Assembly (NCBI GenBank): GCA_012842545.1
Contig: DUSQ01000061.1
Span: 1-17,916 of the forward strand
Direction: 5' to 3'
DNA: 17,916 bases
Source of the DNA: Coprothermobacter sp.
Lineage (GTDB): Bacteria > Coprothermobacterota > Coprothermobacteria > Coprothermobacterales > Coprothermobacteraceae
A program made the position numbers and the translations under genes. The notes under the pieces were generated by a model, which was given only the letters and a program-made list of their open reading frames with translations, made no database searches and had not been told where the DNA came from. Shown piece after piece: positions 7,080-13,862 of this stretch; the first letter of the stretch is position 1; the number at the start of each line of letters is the position of its first letter.

Positions 7080-8058
7080 TTGGTGGCGACGTCAACGTCT
7101 AAAGGTTACCTTGAGCCGTAGCAGTAGTCCTAATCTTTACAGGAGCTTTCTTGATCAACTACTGCTTAGAAGCTCTCAAAACCAGAATGTGGTTGCTGTT
7201 TTTAACGCGGGTTTGCGTTTTTACGATAATGCCTTGGAATTTGCTCATGCCGTAGCTAACTACATGACCTCGGCTTTGGATAGAGGCGCAGGCTTGATCG
7301 TATTTCCTGAGTATTTTGGAAACCTTTTAATGGGAATGGCTGGTGAGCCCATTGATCTGGATGACCAAAGCACGTTGGAATTAATAGGTATGATCTCTCC
7401 AGTGTTGTATTCCACCTACGTTGACATTTTCTTGCAGATTTCGGCTAAGACTGATGCCACGATTGTGGGTGGAACGTTAGCTTTTGTGGACAACGGTAAG
7501 CTGGTTAACCGTGCGTTTGTGTTCCGGCGTGGAAATGTGATTTTGACTCAGGACAAAGCACACCTTATGCCAATGGAGGAAAAGTGGGGTATGAGTAGGG
7601 GTTCTCGCCTGGGCCTTTTTGATGTTGGTACCCAGAAAGCTGGTGTATTGGTTTGCATGGATGCAACTTACTACGAACAGGCACGCATACTTGAAAACAT
7701 GGGGGCTCGTTTGCTTATTGTGCCTTCAGCGAACCCGGCACCTTTCTACTTGGGGGAACAAATTCGTGGCGCATGGGCAAGGGCACAAACAAGCCAGGTT
7801 TTCACAGCTCAATCCTTTTTGGTTGGGAAGTTAGGTAGCTACGTGTTTGAAGGTAAAGCAGGAGTTTATGCTCCACACAATTACACTGAAGATCTGAGCG
7901 GCATAATAGCATTAAGTAAGAAGTACGACCAAGAGGAGGTTGTTACAGGAGAACTCGACTATGAACGTCTAAATCGAGCAAGGCAGCCTCGGGATTTTCG
8001 ATTCCAAGCGGAGCTCAGTAAATTTTATCAAAGCAAGCTTCCATTGGATCGTTTCTGA
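7072..8058 (+). CDS. Carbon-nitrogen hydrolase (nitrilase superfamily)
   Basis: The Glu-Lys-Cys triad of the nitrilase superfamily is complete: Glu80 in LIVFPEYFG, Lys162 in ILTQDKAHLMP and Cys195 in AGVLVCMDATYYE. These enzymes hydrolyse amides, carbamoyl groups or nitriles through a thioester on the Cys. The 328-residue length includes an N-terminal extension of about 40 polar residues before the first core strand (VVAVFNAGLRF), longer than usual, and the substrate loop around MAGEPIDLDDQ is not diagnostic, so the substrate is unknown; an omega-amidase or carbamoylase-like activity is as likely as a nitrilase. The gene overlaps the orphan upstream by 8 bases and the convergent perR by 31 bases, so its last ten codons are also perR sequence on the other strand. 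Confidence 0.85.
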   Translation: MVSWWRRQRLKVTLSRSSSPNLYRSFLDQLLLRSSQNQNVVAVFNAGLRFYDNALEFAHAVANYMTSALDRGAGLIVFPEYFGNLLMGMAGEPIDLDDQSTLELIGMISPVLYSTYVDIFLQISAKTDATIVGGTLAFVDNGKLVNRAFVFRRGNVILTQDKAHLMPMEEKWGMSRGSRLGLFDVGTQKAGVLVCMDATYYEQARILENMGARLLIVPSANPAPFYLGEQIRGAWARAQTSQVFTAQSFLVGKLGSYVFEGKAGVYAPHNYTEDLSGIIALSKKYDQEEVVTGELDYERLNRARQPRDFRFQAELSKFYQSKLPLDRF

Positions 8059-8474
8059 CACTCTGGGCAAATACCGAATACAGATACGGGGTTCTGTGTT
8101 AGTTTCCAATGATGAACTCTGGCAGCCTTAAGAAGAGGATTAATATTTACCGCTGTTATGTCTTGAACTTTTCCACACTCCATGCAAATTAGATGAGCAT
8201 GGGGCATTTCGGTACCGTCGTAGAGTGTTTCGGTCTGTGTTGGTATTTCCTGTATTACGCCGAGGTCAGCCAAGTATTTAAGTACGTTATAAACAGTGGC
8301 CAAAGTAATATCCGGTATGGTCTCTCTTATAGCATTATAAATTTGTTGAGCGCTAAAATGACCCTGGTTACTTACTAGAAACTCGTAAACTGCAAGCCTT
8401 GGCTTAGTGATGCGATCACCATTTCTCTTGATAATGTTTTTGAGGTTTTCAATTTTATCTTCTACCGCATTCAT
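8028..8474 (-). CDS. perR: Fur-family regulator of the PerR type
   Basis: A 148-residue Fur-family repressor: an N-terminal winged helix with TLATVYNVLKYLADLGVI as the recognition region, then a C-terminal dimer domain. Two CxxC pairs (Cys97/Cys100 and Cys136/Cys139) form the structural zinc site. Against Bacillus PerR the regulatory metal ligands all align: His39, Asp86, His92, His94 and Asp105. Asp at the position of PerR Asp85 (Glu in Fur) is known to make the iron-bound protein peroxide-sensitive by oxidation of His ligands, so PerR fits better than Fur or Zur. I chose the ATG at 8474, where homologues begin, rather than the longer frame from 8561, which runs through the divergent promoters. 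No Shine-Dalgarno sequence precedes it, which fits a leaderless message. Confidence 0.85.
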   Translation of the reverse strand: MNAVEDKIENLKNIIKRNGDRITKPRLAVYEFLVSNQGHFSAQQIYNAIRETIPDITLATVYNVLKYLADLGVIQEIPTQTETLYDGTEMPHAHLICMECGKVQDITAVNINPLLKAARVHHWKLTQNPVSVFGICPECQKRSNGSLL

Positions 8475-8477
8475 GTA

Positions 8478-8490
8478 TGATATGTTATCA
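8478..8490. promoter_or_regulatory. Candidate PerR operator
   Basis: TGATATGTTATCA is a perfect inverted repeat with arms TGATA and TATCA around three bases. The arms equal the outer parts of the classic Fur/PerR box (TGATAATnATTATCA), but the centre is two bases shorter. It covers the perR -10 box and lies where the -35 region of the divergent HAD gene should be, so one bound dimer could block both promoters. Confidence 0.5.
8482..8490 (-). promoter_or_regulatory. Extended -10 promoter for perR, probably leaderless
   Basis: The minus strand reads TGATAACAT: TGn followed by TAACAT (five of six matches to the -10 consensus). The hexamer ends seven bases before the perR ATG at 8474, so transcription should begin at or next to the start codon. 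Confidence 0.5.
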
Positions 8491-8501
8491 CAATTCGAGG
8501 C

Positions 8502-8507
8502 TAAAAT
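8502..8507 (+). promoter_or_regulatory. -10 box for the HAD-AlaX operon, probably leaderless
   Basis: TAAAAT matches the -10 consensus at five of six positions and ends seven bases before the ATG at 8515. There is no clear -35. It faces away from the perR promoter, and the two promoters overlap within 40 bases. Confidence 0.4.
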
Positions 8508-8514
8508 AAATACT

Positions 8515-9243
8515 ATGGTCACGAATTCAAGAAGGGTAAAACTTACTTGTAAAAACGACATGTTCGTAGTAAGGGGTGTGGTTTTCGATAAAGATGGTGT
8601 TTTAACAGGAGGTTTTGGTCTTTGGAAGCAGATTTTCTCGGTTTACATGAAAAAAGCATTGCAGAAGGGCTTGCGCATTGAAAAAATGGCAAGTGAGCTT
8701 TTCGGTGTCAATGAAGAGTCTTCTATTGCTCCTTTGTCTTTGTGCACCATGGATGAAGCTAAATGTTTATTGGCTGCATCGATTTGGCTTACTCAAAAGA
8801 TTGATTGGGCAAGTTGCCGAAGACTGTCAGAGGAGATTATTGACGAGGCCCAGAAAAGTCTGTCTCCGGAGATGGTTTATGCTCCTTTACCGGGTGCTAA
8901 GGAGCTACTAGCACTGTTAACCGAGTATGTGCCAGTAGCCGTAGCAACCTCTGATTCACGAGCAAATGTGGTAGAAATGTTTGCTTTTTGGCAAGTGAAA
9001 CCTCCAATCATAGTCACAGCTGAAGAGGTAAAGAGAGGTAAACCTTTCCCTGACATGCTCATGAACGCATCAGAGTTGATGGGGATACCCTGCAAAGACA
9101 TACTGGTTTTTGGCGACAGTTTAGCTGATGTACAAATGGCGCATGCCGCTGGTTCAAGAGCAGTAGCAGTAGGTTGGTGTATTCCTGAGGCTGATTCGTG
9201 TATACAATCTCTGTTAGAAGTCAAAGTGGAGGTGCTTGAGTGA
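8515..9243 (+). CDS. HAD-superfamily phosphatase (subfamily IA, phosphoglycolate phosphatase-like)
   Basis: All four HAD motifs are visible: VVFDKDGVLTGG (nucleophile Asp and acid/base Asp), VAVATSDSR (motif II), the Lys of VKRGKPFPDM (motif III) and VFGDSLADVQMAHAAGS (motif IV, Mg2+ Asp residues). A helical cap lies between motifs I and II, as in the beta-phosphoglucomutase/phosphoglycolate phosphatase group. The substrate is not known. The start is uncertain: the ATG at 8515 is placed by the -10 box and gives a 15-residue polar extension, while the ATG at 8560 would put motif I at the usual distance from the N terminus; neither has a Shine-Dalgarno sequence. Start codons further upstream run into perR on the other strand. 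The stop overlaps the next start by four bases (GTGA), so the AlaX-like gene is coupled to it. Confidence 0.82.
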   Translation: MVTNSRRVKLTCKNDMFVVRGVVFDKDGVLTGGFGLWKQIFSVYMKKALQKGLRIEKMASELFGVNEESSIAPLSLCTMDEAKCLLAASIWLTQKIDWASCRRLSEEIIDEAQKSLSPEMVYAPLPGAKELLALLTEYVPVAVATSDSRANVVEMFAFWQVKPPIIVTAEEVKRGKPFPDMLMNASELMGIPCKDILVFGDSLADVQMAHAAGSRAVAVGWCIPEADSCIQSLLEVKVEVLE

Positions 9244-10280
9244 AAGGTAAACTTCTAAGTTATGATCATGAGCGCGCAGTGTTTCAAGTTGAAGCTGACG
9301 TTTATGAGGGAGGAGGAGGTCAACCTCCTGACCGCATAAAGGTAAAAGGGCCCGGGTTTTACCTAGAAAGCGACGAGACCCTTAAGGACAACGGTGGCAC
9401 TTTTTGGAAAGTCAAGAAAGTAAGTGGCGAAGTGCCAAATTCAGAAGTAGAGGTCGATGTAACCATTGATGAGCTTTGGCGCTTGGAAGTAAGCCAGCAG
9501 CACACAGCGCAGCACATTTTCTCAGCTTTGGCGGAGCAACTTTACGGATGGCCTTCAGAAGGATTTGCCATTTTCGAAAATGAGTCAAAAATAGAGCTTC
9601 TTGGAGCCGACGAAGATCTTGAAAAATACGCAAAACTGGAACAGCAGGTGAATGAAGTAGTTCTTAGGCGAATTCCGGTGCGAGTGTATGTGAGCGAGGA
9701 AGCTAATAATGAGCTTAGAAAGAGTTCCGGCTACGAGCATCCTCGCATCGTGGAAATCGAGGGAATTGACAAGTGTGCATGTGGTGGTACTCATGTGACC
9801 AACACGGGCCTTATTGGTGGTTTTGCCATCTTAAAGGTGGAGAGGAAGAACACTCGCTACGTGAGGGTTCTCTTTGCTGCAGGAATCAGATTAGGACGCA
9901 TAGCTAAGACTTACATTGAAAGAGAGCAGAGATTAAAGAACCTGCTTACTGGAGAAGTTGAAGAGAGGGTGTACCAGCTGTTGGAGCAGAAAAAACAGCT
10001 GGAGGTCGAAAAGAAGAATCTGCTGGAACTTGTGAAGGTTCAAATGGGGCAAAGTAGTGAAGTCCTTTGGGAAAACCTGCCTTTGGACATGCAAAGTATG
10101 AAGCAGATAGCTTCTTACTGCAAAGGAATAGGTAAAGATGTGGTTCTTGTGAACCAGGAAGGCTATTTCGCCATTGGTGGCCCTCATGCCGATGTGCACT
10201 TTGAGGAATTTAAGCAAAGAGGGGCAACTGGTGGCGGCAAGGGAATCATAACAGGTAAAATAGCCAGTGCGAGTAAGTAG
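9240..10280 (+). CDS. AlaX-like alanyl-tRNA editing protein with C-terminal DHHA1-type domain
   Basis: A freestanding relative of the alanyl-tRNA synthetase editing domain, expected to remove Ser or Gly wrongly attached to tRNA-Ala. The N-terminal beta-barrel has YEGGGGQPPDR, the counterpart of the usual FYPxGGGQ. The zinc site is complete: His88 and His92 in SQQHTAQHIFSAL, Cys181 and His185 in KCACGGTHVTNTG. After this come a coiled coil (about residues 230-270) and a C-terminal domain ending in a glycine-rich GATGGGKGIITGK, like the DHHA1/C-Ala domain of AlaRS, so this is the long AlaX type. At 346 residues the length fits. The GTG start is preceded by GGAGGTG within the HAD gene and shares four bases with that gene's stop. 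Why a HAD phosphatase should be coupled to tRNA editing is not evident. Confidence 0.85.
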   Translation: MKGKLLSYDHERAVFQVEADVYEGGGGQPPDRIKVKGPGFYLESDETLKDNGGTFWKVKKVSGEVPNSEVEVDVTIDELWRLEVSQQHTAQHIFSALAEQLYGWPSEGFAIFENESKIELLGADEDLEKYAKLEQQVNEVVLRRIPVRVYVSEEANNELRKSSGYEHPRIVEIEGIDKCACGGTHVTNTGLIGGFAILKVERKNTRYVRVLFAAGIRLGRIAKTYIEREQRLKNLLTGEVEERVYQLLEQKKQLEVEKKNLLELVKVQMGQSSEVLWENLPLDMQSMKQIASYCKGIGKDVVLVNQEGYFAIGGPHADVHFEEFKQRGATGGGKGIITGKIASASK

Positions 10281-10289
10281 CTGACTGTT

Positions 10290-10319
10290 TTGAAAGAATT
10301 GTGTCTCGCTTGTTAAAAC
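10290..10319 (+). promoter_or_regulatory. Possible promoter for the DUF1177 gene
   Basis: TTGAAA (10290-10295) followed after 18 bases by TAAAAC (10314-10319), the latter preceded by TGn. This would give a leader of about 120 bases before the DUF1177 start. The leader holds short imperfect inverted repeats (TGGGCC with GGTCCA, GGTTT with AGACC), none long enough to claim a structured RNA. Confidence 0.4.
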
Positions 10320-10448
10320 TGATACTCGTACTGGGCCATTTTATGTGCAAGTGAACGATAGGTCCACGTGGAATTCTCTGGTTTTTGGGTTAGACCGCGA
10401 AGGAGTTTCTTAGCAGTGAGGGAAACTGTGGTGAAAGGGGGGCTTGGC

Positions 10449-11396
10449 ATGTTGAAGCAGGTCATCGAAGTCATGGAGCTCATTGATGATGCCACTGTGA
10501 GTGGGAATAAAGTAAAAGGGTTCCTAGTTCAGAGAGGCCTGGAAGATGTTTCCACTCTAACAGTGAAGGGCGAACAAGGAAGTACGGACTTCGTCAAGAT
10601 CTTAGTTCGTGGCAGAGAAGGAAAGTCGGTAGGCGGTAATGCACCGACTTTGGGAGTCATTGGCAGGCTTCGAGGTCTTGAAGCACGTCCTGAGATGATC
10701 GGAATGGTCTCTGATGCGGATGGTGCAGTTACTGCGTTAGCTGTGGCACTAAAACTTGCTGATATGCGGGTGAAGGGCGACGTTCTTGATGGTGATGTGA
10801 TTATTTGCACTCACATCTGTCCGAACGCACCCTTAGAGCCACATGATCCTGCTCCCTTCATGGGTTCTCCTGTGGACATGCAAACCATGAATAAAATGGA
10901 AGTAGATCCAGCCATGGACGCCATATTATCGGTAGATACTACTAAAGGTAACAGGATATTGAATGAAAGGGGATTTGCGATAACCCCAACGATAAAAGAC
11001 GGTTACATATTGAAAGTGTCCGAGCCTCTTCTGGACATAATGGAAGTGGTTACTGGGAAACCTCCCGTGGTGCTTGCCATAACGATGCAGGACATTACAC
11101 CTTATGGTAATGGCATTTACCATTTGAACAGCATCGTACAGCCATGCACTGCTACTTCGGCGCCCGTTGTGGGTGTTGGCATAACTACACAGGTCCCGGT
11201 CCCAGGATGTGCTACGGGCGCTTCACACGAAGTAGATATTGAGCTCGCAAGCAGATTTGTTATGGAAGTGGCTAAAGCCTTTGGTAGAGGCACGTGCAAG
11301 TTTTTTGATGAAAGGGAATGGAAAACCATGACTGCGTTGTATGGTTCCATGGAACACCTAAAAACACTTGGAAAGCAAACCTCTGTTTCTGACTGA
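10449..11396 (+). CDS. DUF1177 family protein
   Basis: A 315-residue member of the DUF1177 family, recognised by overall similarity along the full length: LKQVIEVMELIDD at the start, GEQGSTDFVKI, GGNAPTLGVIGRLRGLEARP, GMVSDADGAVTALA, VIICTHICPNAPLEPHDPAP, PAMDAILSVDTTKGNR, TMQDITPYGNGIYHLNS and VPVPGCATGASHEVDIE. Many conserved Asp, His and Cys residues (DxDG, THICP, DTTKGN, GCATGASHE) look like a metal or catalytic centre, and the pattern of small conserved loops suggests an enzyme, possibly a hydrolase, but no reaction is known to me. The ATG at 10449 has AAGGGGGG about six bases upstream; an extension to 10368 has no such support. No neighbour clearly shares its pathway. Confidence 0.85.
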   Translation: MLKQVIEVMELIDDATVSGNKVKGFLVQRGLEDVSTLTVKGEQGSTDFVKILVRGREGKSVGGNAPTLGVIGRLRGLEARPEMIGMVSDADGAVTALAVALKLADMRVKGDVLDGDVIICTHICPNAPLEPHDPAPFMGSPVDMQTMNKMEVDPAMDAILSVDTTKGNRILNERGFAITPTIKDGYILKVSEPLLDIMEVVTGKPPVVLAITMQDITPYGNGIYHLNSIVQPCTATSAPVVGVGITTQVPVPGCATGASHEVDIELASRFVMEVAKAFGRGTCKFFDEREWKTMTALYGSMEHLKTLGKQTSVSD

Positions 11397-11479
11397 ATGA
11401 AAGAAGGTTTGTTAAGTACAAAACGTATCCATGTAGTGACTGTTGGGCCAATCGCCGAGATAGGCTCTCTACTTGTGGG

Positions 11480-11495
11480 AGGATGTAGACATCCT
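11480..11495. repeat. Perfect 7-base inverted repeat in the gap after DUF1177
   Basis: AGGATGT-AG-ACATCCT. The gap 11397-11567 (171 bases) otherwise holds nothing I can name. The two-base centre is tight for an RNA hairpin but suits a dimeric protein site. No T-run follows on either strand, so it is not an ordinary intrinsic terminator. Confidence 0.4.
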
Positions 11496-11567
11496 TGGGA
11501 AGGGGCTCTTGACGGACTTGCCCTTCAAAAAAACCAGATCCAAGGCTGGAAAAAAGACTCGTGCAGC

Positions 11568-12182
11568 TTACAAAGGGAATGAGAGTAAGTCAAGGATCCC
11601 TGCGGGGTTGGATATAACAAAACCTTTTCCAAAGTCGTCTATCTCGATTTTTGCAAGCCCCAGGTTTTCAATTCTCAAAATACCTGTTTTTTCGTGGGGA
11701 AGTTCCAAAATGTATCGGAGCATGGTGGTTATGGCAATACCATGGCTTACAACCAAGGCATTCTTGCTTTTGTCGATGATCTCCTCTAGGAATGCGCTGG
11801 TACGTTTTTCAACATCTTGATAGGTTTCTCCTCCCGGTATGGGCACAGCGTAAGGATTTGCCCACCATTTTGCCATGAATTCAGTTTCTTCTTTCATAAG
11901 TTCAGGAACTTTTCTTCCTTCCCAATGGCCGCAGTCTGCTTCAATAATCCTTTCATCCACTTCAAAAGGGATGCCTGTTCGCTCATTAATCATTTCAGCT
12001 ACGATTCTAGCCCGTTGTAAAGGACTGGTGTAAATAATGTCAATGGGCAATTTGCATAGCACTGGCAAAGCCTTTTCTAAGGCTTCTTTGCCTTTCTTAC
12101 TCACAGGTATGTCTGTTCTACCTTGAAAACGCCATTCACCATTCCAATCTGTTTCTGGATGCCTGAGTAAATATATCTTCAT
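11568..12182 (-). CDS. Histidine phosphatase (phosphoglycerate mutase-like), copy 1
   Basis: A 204-residue histidine phosphatase. The phospho-accepting His8 lies in LLRHPETDW, with Pro where the family usually has Gly (RHG). Other active-site positions are in place: Arg57 in TSPLQRAR, Glu81 in IIEADCGHWEG and His147 in VVSHGIAITTM. Small proteins of this kind are broad phosphatases, alpha-ribazole phosphatases or cofactor-dependent mutases; the short length without the mutase insertions favours a phosphatase. It is about half identical to the next gene and has exactly the same length, so it is a tandem duplicate. The ATG at 12182 has no Shine-Dalgarno sequence but sits six bases after a perfect TATAAT. 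A TTG-started extension to 12215 would run through that promoter. Confidence 0.85.
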   Translation of the reverse strand: MKIYLLRHPETDWNGEWRFQGRTDIPVSKKGKEALEKALPVLCKLPIDIIYTSPLQRARIVAEMINERTGIPFEVDERIIEADCGHWEGRKVPELMKEETEFMAKWWANPYAVPIPGGETYQDVEKRTSAFLEEIIDKSKNALVVSHGIAITTMLRYILELPHEKTGILRIENLGLAKIEIDDFGKGFVISNPAGILDLLSFPL

Positions 12183-12188
12183 GGGTAA

Positions 12189-12194
12189 ATTATA
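12189..12194 (-). promoter_or_regulatory. -10 box for histidine phosphatase copy 1 (leaderless)
   Basis: A perfect TATAAT on the minus strand that ends six bases (TTACCC) before the ATG at 12182. Transcription should start at the ATG itself. No -35 consensus is apparent. Confidence 0.6.
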
Positions 12195-12247
12195 CCTGAC
12201 CTTCAAAGGGCCCAAAGAGGCTTAAAGTTCTTGCTAATCGTTTCATG

Positions 12248-12862
12248 TCAGTGTAAGGAAAGAGCTACTTGTAGTTCATGTGCTGGATTCACTATGGAGT
12301 ATGCAATGCCGTTGGCATCTACTTCCAGCTTCACTAACCCTAAATTCTCAATGTGCAGTGCCCGAACATGGTTTTTGGGTATTTGGAGTATGAATCTGAG
12401 CATGGTGGTTATGGCAATACCGTGGCTTACTACTAACGCGTTTTTCCCATAACTGGCGATGTCTTTTAGAAAAGCGGTGGTGCGATTTTCCACGTCTTGG
12501 TAACTTTCTCCTCCAGGGAGGCGAAAATCGTATGGATTTGATTTCCACAATTCAAACAGTTCAGGTTCCTCAATTGCCAGAGTTTGCGCAACTTTTCCTT
12601 CCCACCGCCCGCAATTTACTTCCATAATGCGTTGGTCTTTTAGCATGGGCAGACCCGTGGTTTGACTGACGCTCTGTGCCACTACTCTTGCCCTTTTAAG
12701 CGGACTGGTGTAAACAATCTGCACAGGCAGAGTAATTAAAAAGGGGAGTGTCTGCTCCAACTGTTCCATACCGGTTTTGTTTATGGGGATGTCTGTTTGC
12801 CCTTGGAATCGTCCCTGTCTGTTCCAGTCGGTTTCTGGATGTCTGAGTAAATATATCTGCAT
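12248..12862 (-). CDS. Histidine phosphatase (phosphoglycerate mutase-like), copy 2
   Basis: The second of the tandem pair, also 204 residues, with the same active-site set at the same positions: His8 in LLRHPETDW (again RHP in place of RHG), Arg57 in TSPLKRAR, Glu81 in IMEVNCGRWEG and His147 in VVSHGIAITTM. The proteins diverge most in the middle (about residues 60-115), the cap that shapes the substrate pocket, so the two may have different substrates. The DNA around the His147 motif is almost unchanged between copies: 24 identical bases at 11718-11741 and 12398-12421. The ATG at 12862 is placed by the -10 box six bases upstream; a GTG two codons earlier is possible but less likely. It is 65 bases upstream of copy 1. 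Confidence 0.85.
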   Translation of the reverse strand: MQIYLLRHPETDWNRQGRFQGQTDIPINKTGMEQLEQTLPFLITLPVQIVYTSPLKRARVVAQSVSQTTGLPMLKDQRIMEVNCGRWEGKVAQTLAIEEPELFELWKSNPYDFRLPGGESYQDVENRTTAFLKDIASYGKNALVVSHGIAITTMLRFILQIPKNHVRALHIENLGLVKLEVDANGIAYSIVNPAHELQVALSLH

Positions 12863-12868
12863 AATCAC

Positions 12869-12874
12869 ATTGTA
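12869..12874 (-). promoter_or_regulatory. -10 box for histidine phosphatase copy 2 (leaderless)
   Basis: TACAAT on the minus strand, ending six bases (GTGATT) before the ATG at 12862: the same geometry as copy 1. No Shine-Dalgarno sequence is present. Confidence 0.5.
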
Positions 12875-12918
12875 TGACCGTTTTCTTTTTTGGGTTTAAA
12901 AAGAGTGTTAACTACAAG

Positions 12919-13851
12919 CTAATTCTCGTTTTCCGGCTCTAAATGCACGTAAACCCTGTCCACATCCTTGATGTTAGACAGAATCTTGTTAACAATTTCA
13001 TCGTTTATGCGGTGAGCTTCTGTCAAAGGCAAATCACCTTTGACGTTCACATGCATTTCTACTACCAGGCGAGGTCCTACGTATTCTGTTACCAGTTCAT
13101 GCACTTTTAGTACCCCCGGAACTGCCGTTGTTGACTGTAGTATTTGCTCCACGATTTCGGCGTCTGCTGATCCGCCAGTAACATATTTAAGGTTCTCTGC
13201 GGCTAATCCTATGACCGCTTTGAAGATCCATGCCGAAACCAGCAAACCAGCTACGGGGTCGAGCAAGGGAGAAACGTAGTAGGAACCAAGAATTCCTATA
13301 AAGGCTGCTGACGAAGTCATGACATCGGTTAGGTTATCTTGTGCTGTGGCATGAAGTGCTGGGCTCTGTGTTTTGTTGGCCAGTTGAAGGATGGCGTAGT
13401 ACATAAGTCCTTTTGTAACAGCGGTTACCACCAAAACTAATGTGGGCCAACCTGGCTGAACCACGACTCCTCCGGCTAGTAGTTTCAGAATTGAAGTGTA
13501 CGCTGCCTGGTATCCAGCAAAAGCCATGGAAAATGTGACCACAAGCCCCACTAATGGTTCGAAGCGACTGTGACCCTGGGGATGGGACGGGTCAGGTGGT
13601 TTTTGCGAAATCAAAAGCCCAAACACCATGAGTAAGGAATAGACGACATCCGATGCAGAGTTTGCAGTTTCAGCATACAAAGCGGCACTTCCTGTAAGGG
13701 ATGCTACTACCGCCTTTATGGCAACCAATAACAGGTTGCCAATTATGGTGATTTCGAAGGCTTTGACGTACCATTTCCTTGTTTGTTCCTCTGGCTGGTA
13801 ATCCCTTATGGTTTTCAAGTTTTTACTTCTGGTAATAGCGGAATCTGACAT
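12919..13851 (-). CDS. Cation diffusion facilitator exporter, probably for Mn2+
   Basis: A 310-residue CDF antiporter with six transmembrane helices (about residues 32-205) and a cytoplasmic ferredoxin-like domain from about 215. GHSRFEPL after helix 2 is the family landmark. Aligning by this landmark to YiiP puts the transport site at Asn64 and Asp68 (helix 2) and Asp172 and Asp176 (helix 5). An Asn-Asp-Asp-Asp set, rather than the His/Asp mix of zinc exporters, is typical of manganese CDFs such as MntE, so manganese efflux is the best guess. The C-terminal domain (VVEMHVNVKGDLPLTEAHRI) is regular. The ATG has no Shine-Dalgarno sequence; an extended -10 lies 11 bases upstream, leaving a leader of only about four bases. 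It precedes the histidine phosphatases on the same strand with a 56-base gap to copy 2's start. Confidence 0.9.
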   Translation of the reverse strand: MSDSAITRSKNLKTIRDYQPEEQTRKWYVKAFEITIIGNLLLVAIKAVVASLTGSAALYAETANSASDVVYSLLMVFGLLISQKPPDPSHPQGHSRFEPLVGLVVTFSMAFAGYQAAYTSILKLLAGGVVVQPGWPTLVLVVTAVTKGLMYYAILQLANKTQSPALHATAQDNLTDVMTSSAAFIGILGSYYVSPLLDPVAGLLVSAWIFKAVIGLAAENLKYVTGGSADAEIVEQILQSTTAVPGVLKVHELVTEYVGPRLVVEMHVNVKGDLPLTEAHRINDEIVNKILSNIKDVDRVYVHLEPENEN

Positions 13852-13862
13852 AACAGCAGAAT

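Noticed and set aside
8407..8514. Upstream extension of the HAD gene to 8407
   Set aside because: It would run over the perR start and both divergent promoters, and the added residues have no similarity to HAD proteins.
11397..11582. A 61-codon frame starting at the DUF1177 stop
   Set aside because: No Shine-Dalgarno sequence of its own, low-quality second half and overlap with the histidine phosphatase end. Kept only as a possible gene remnant in the findings.
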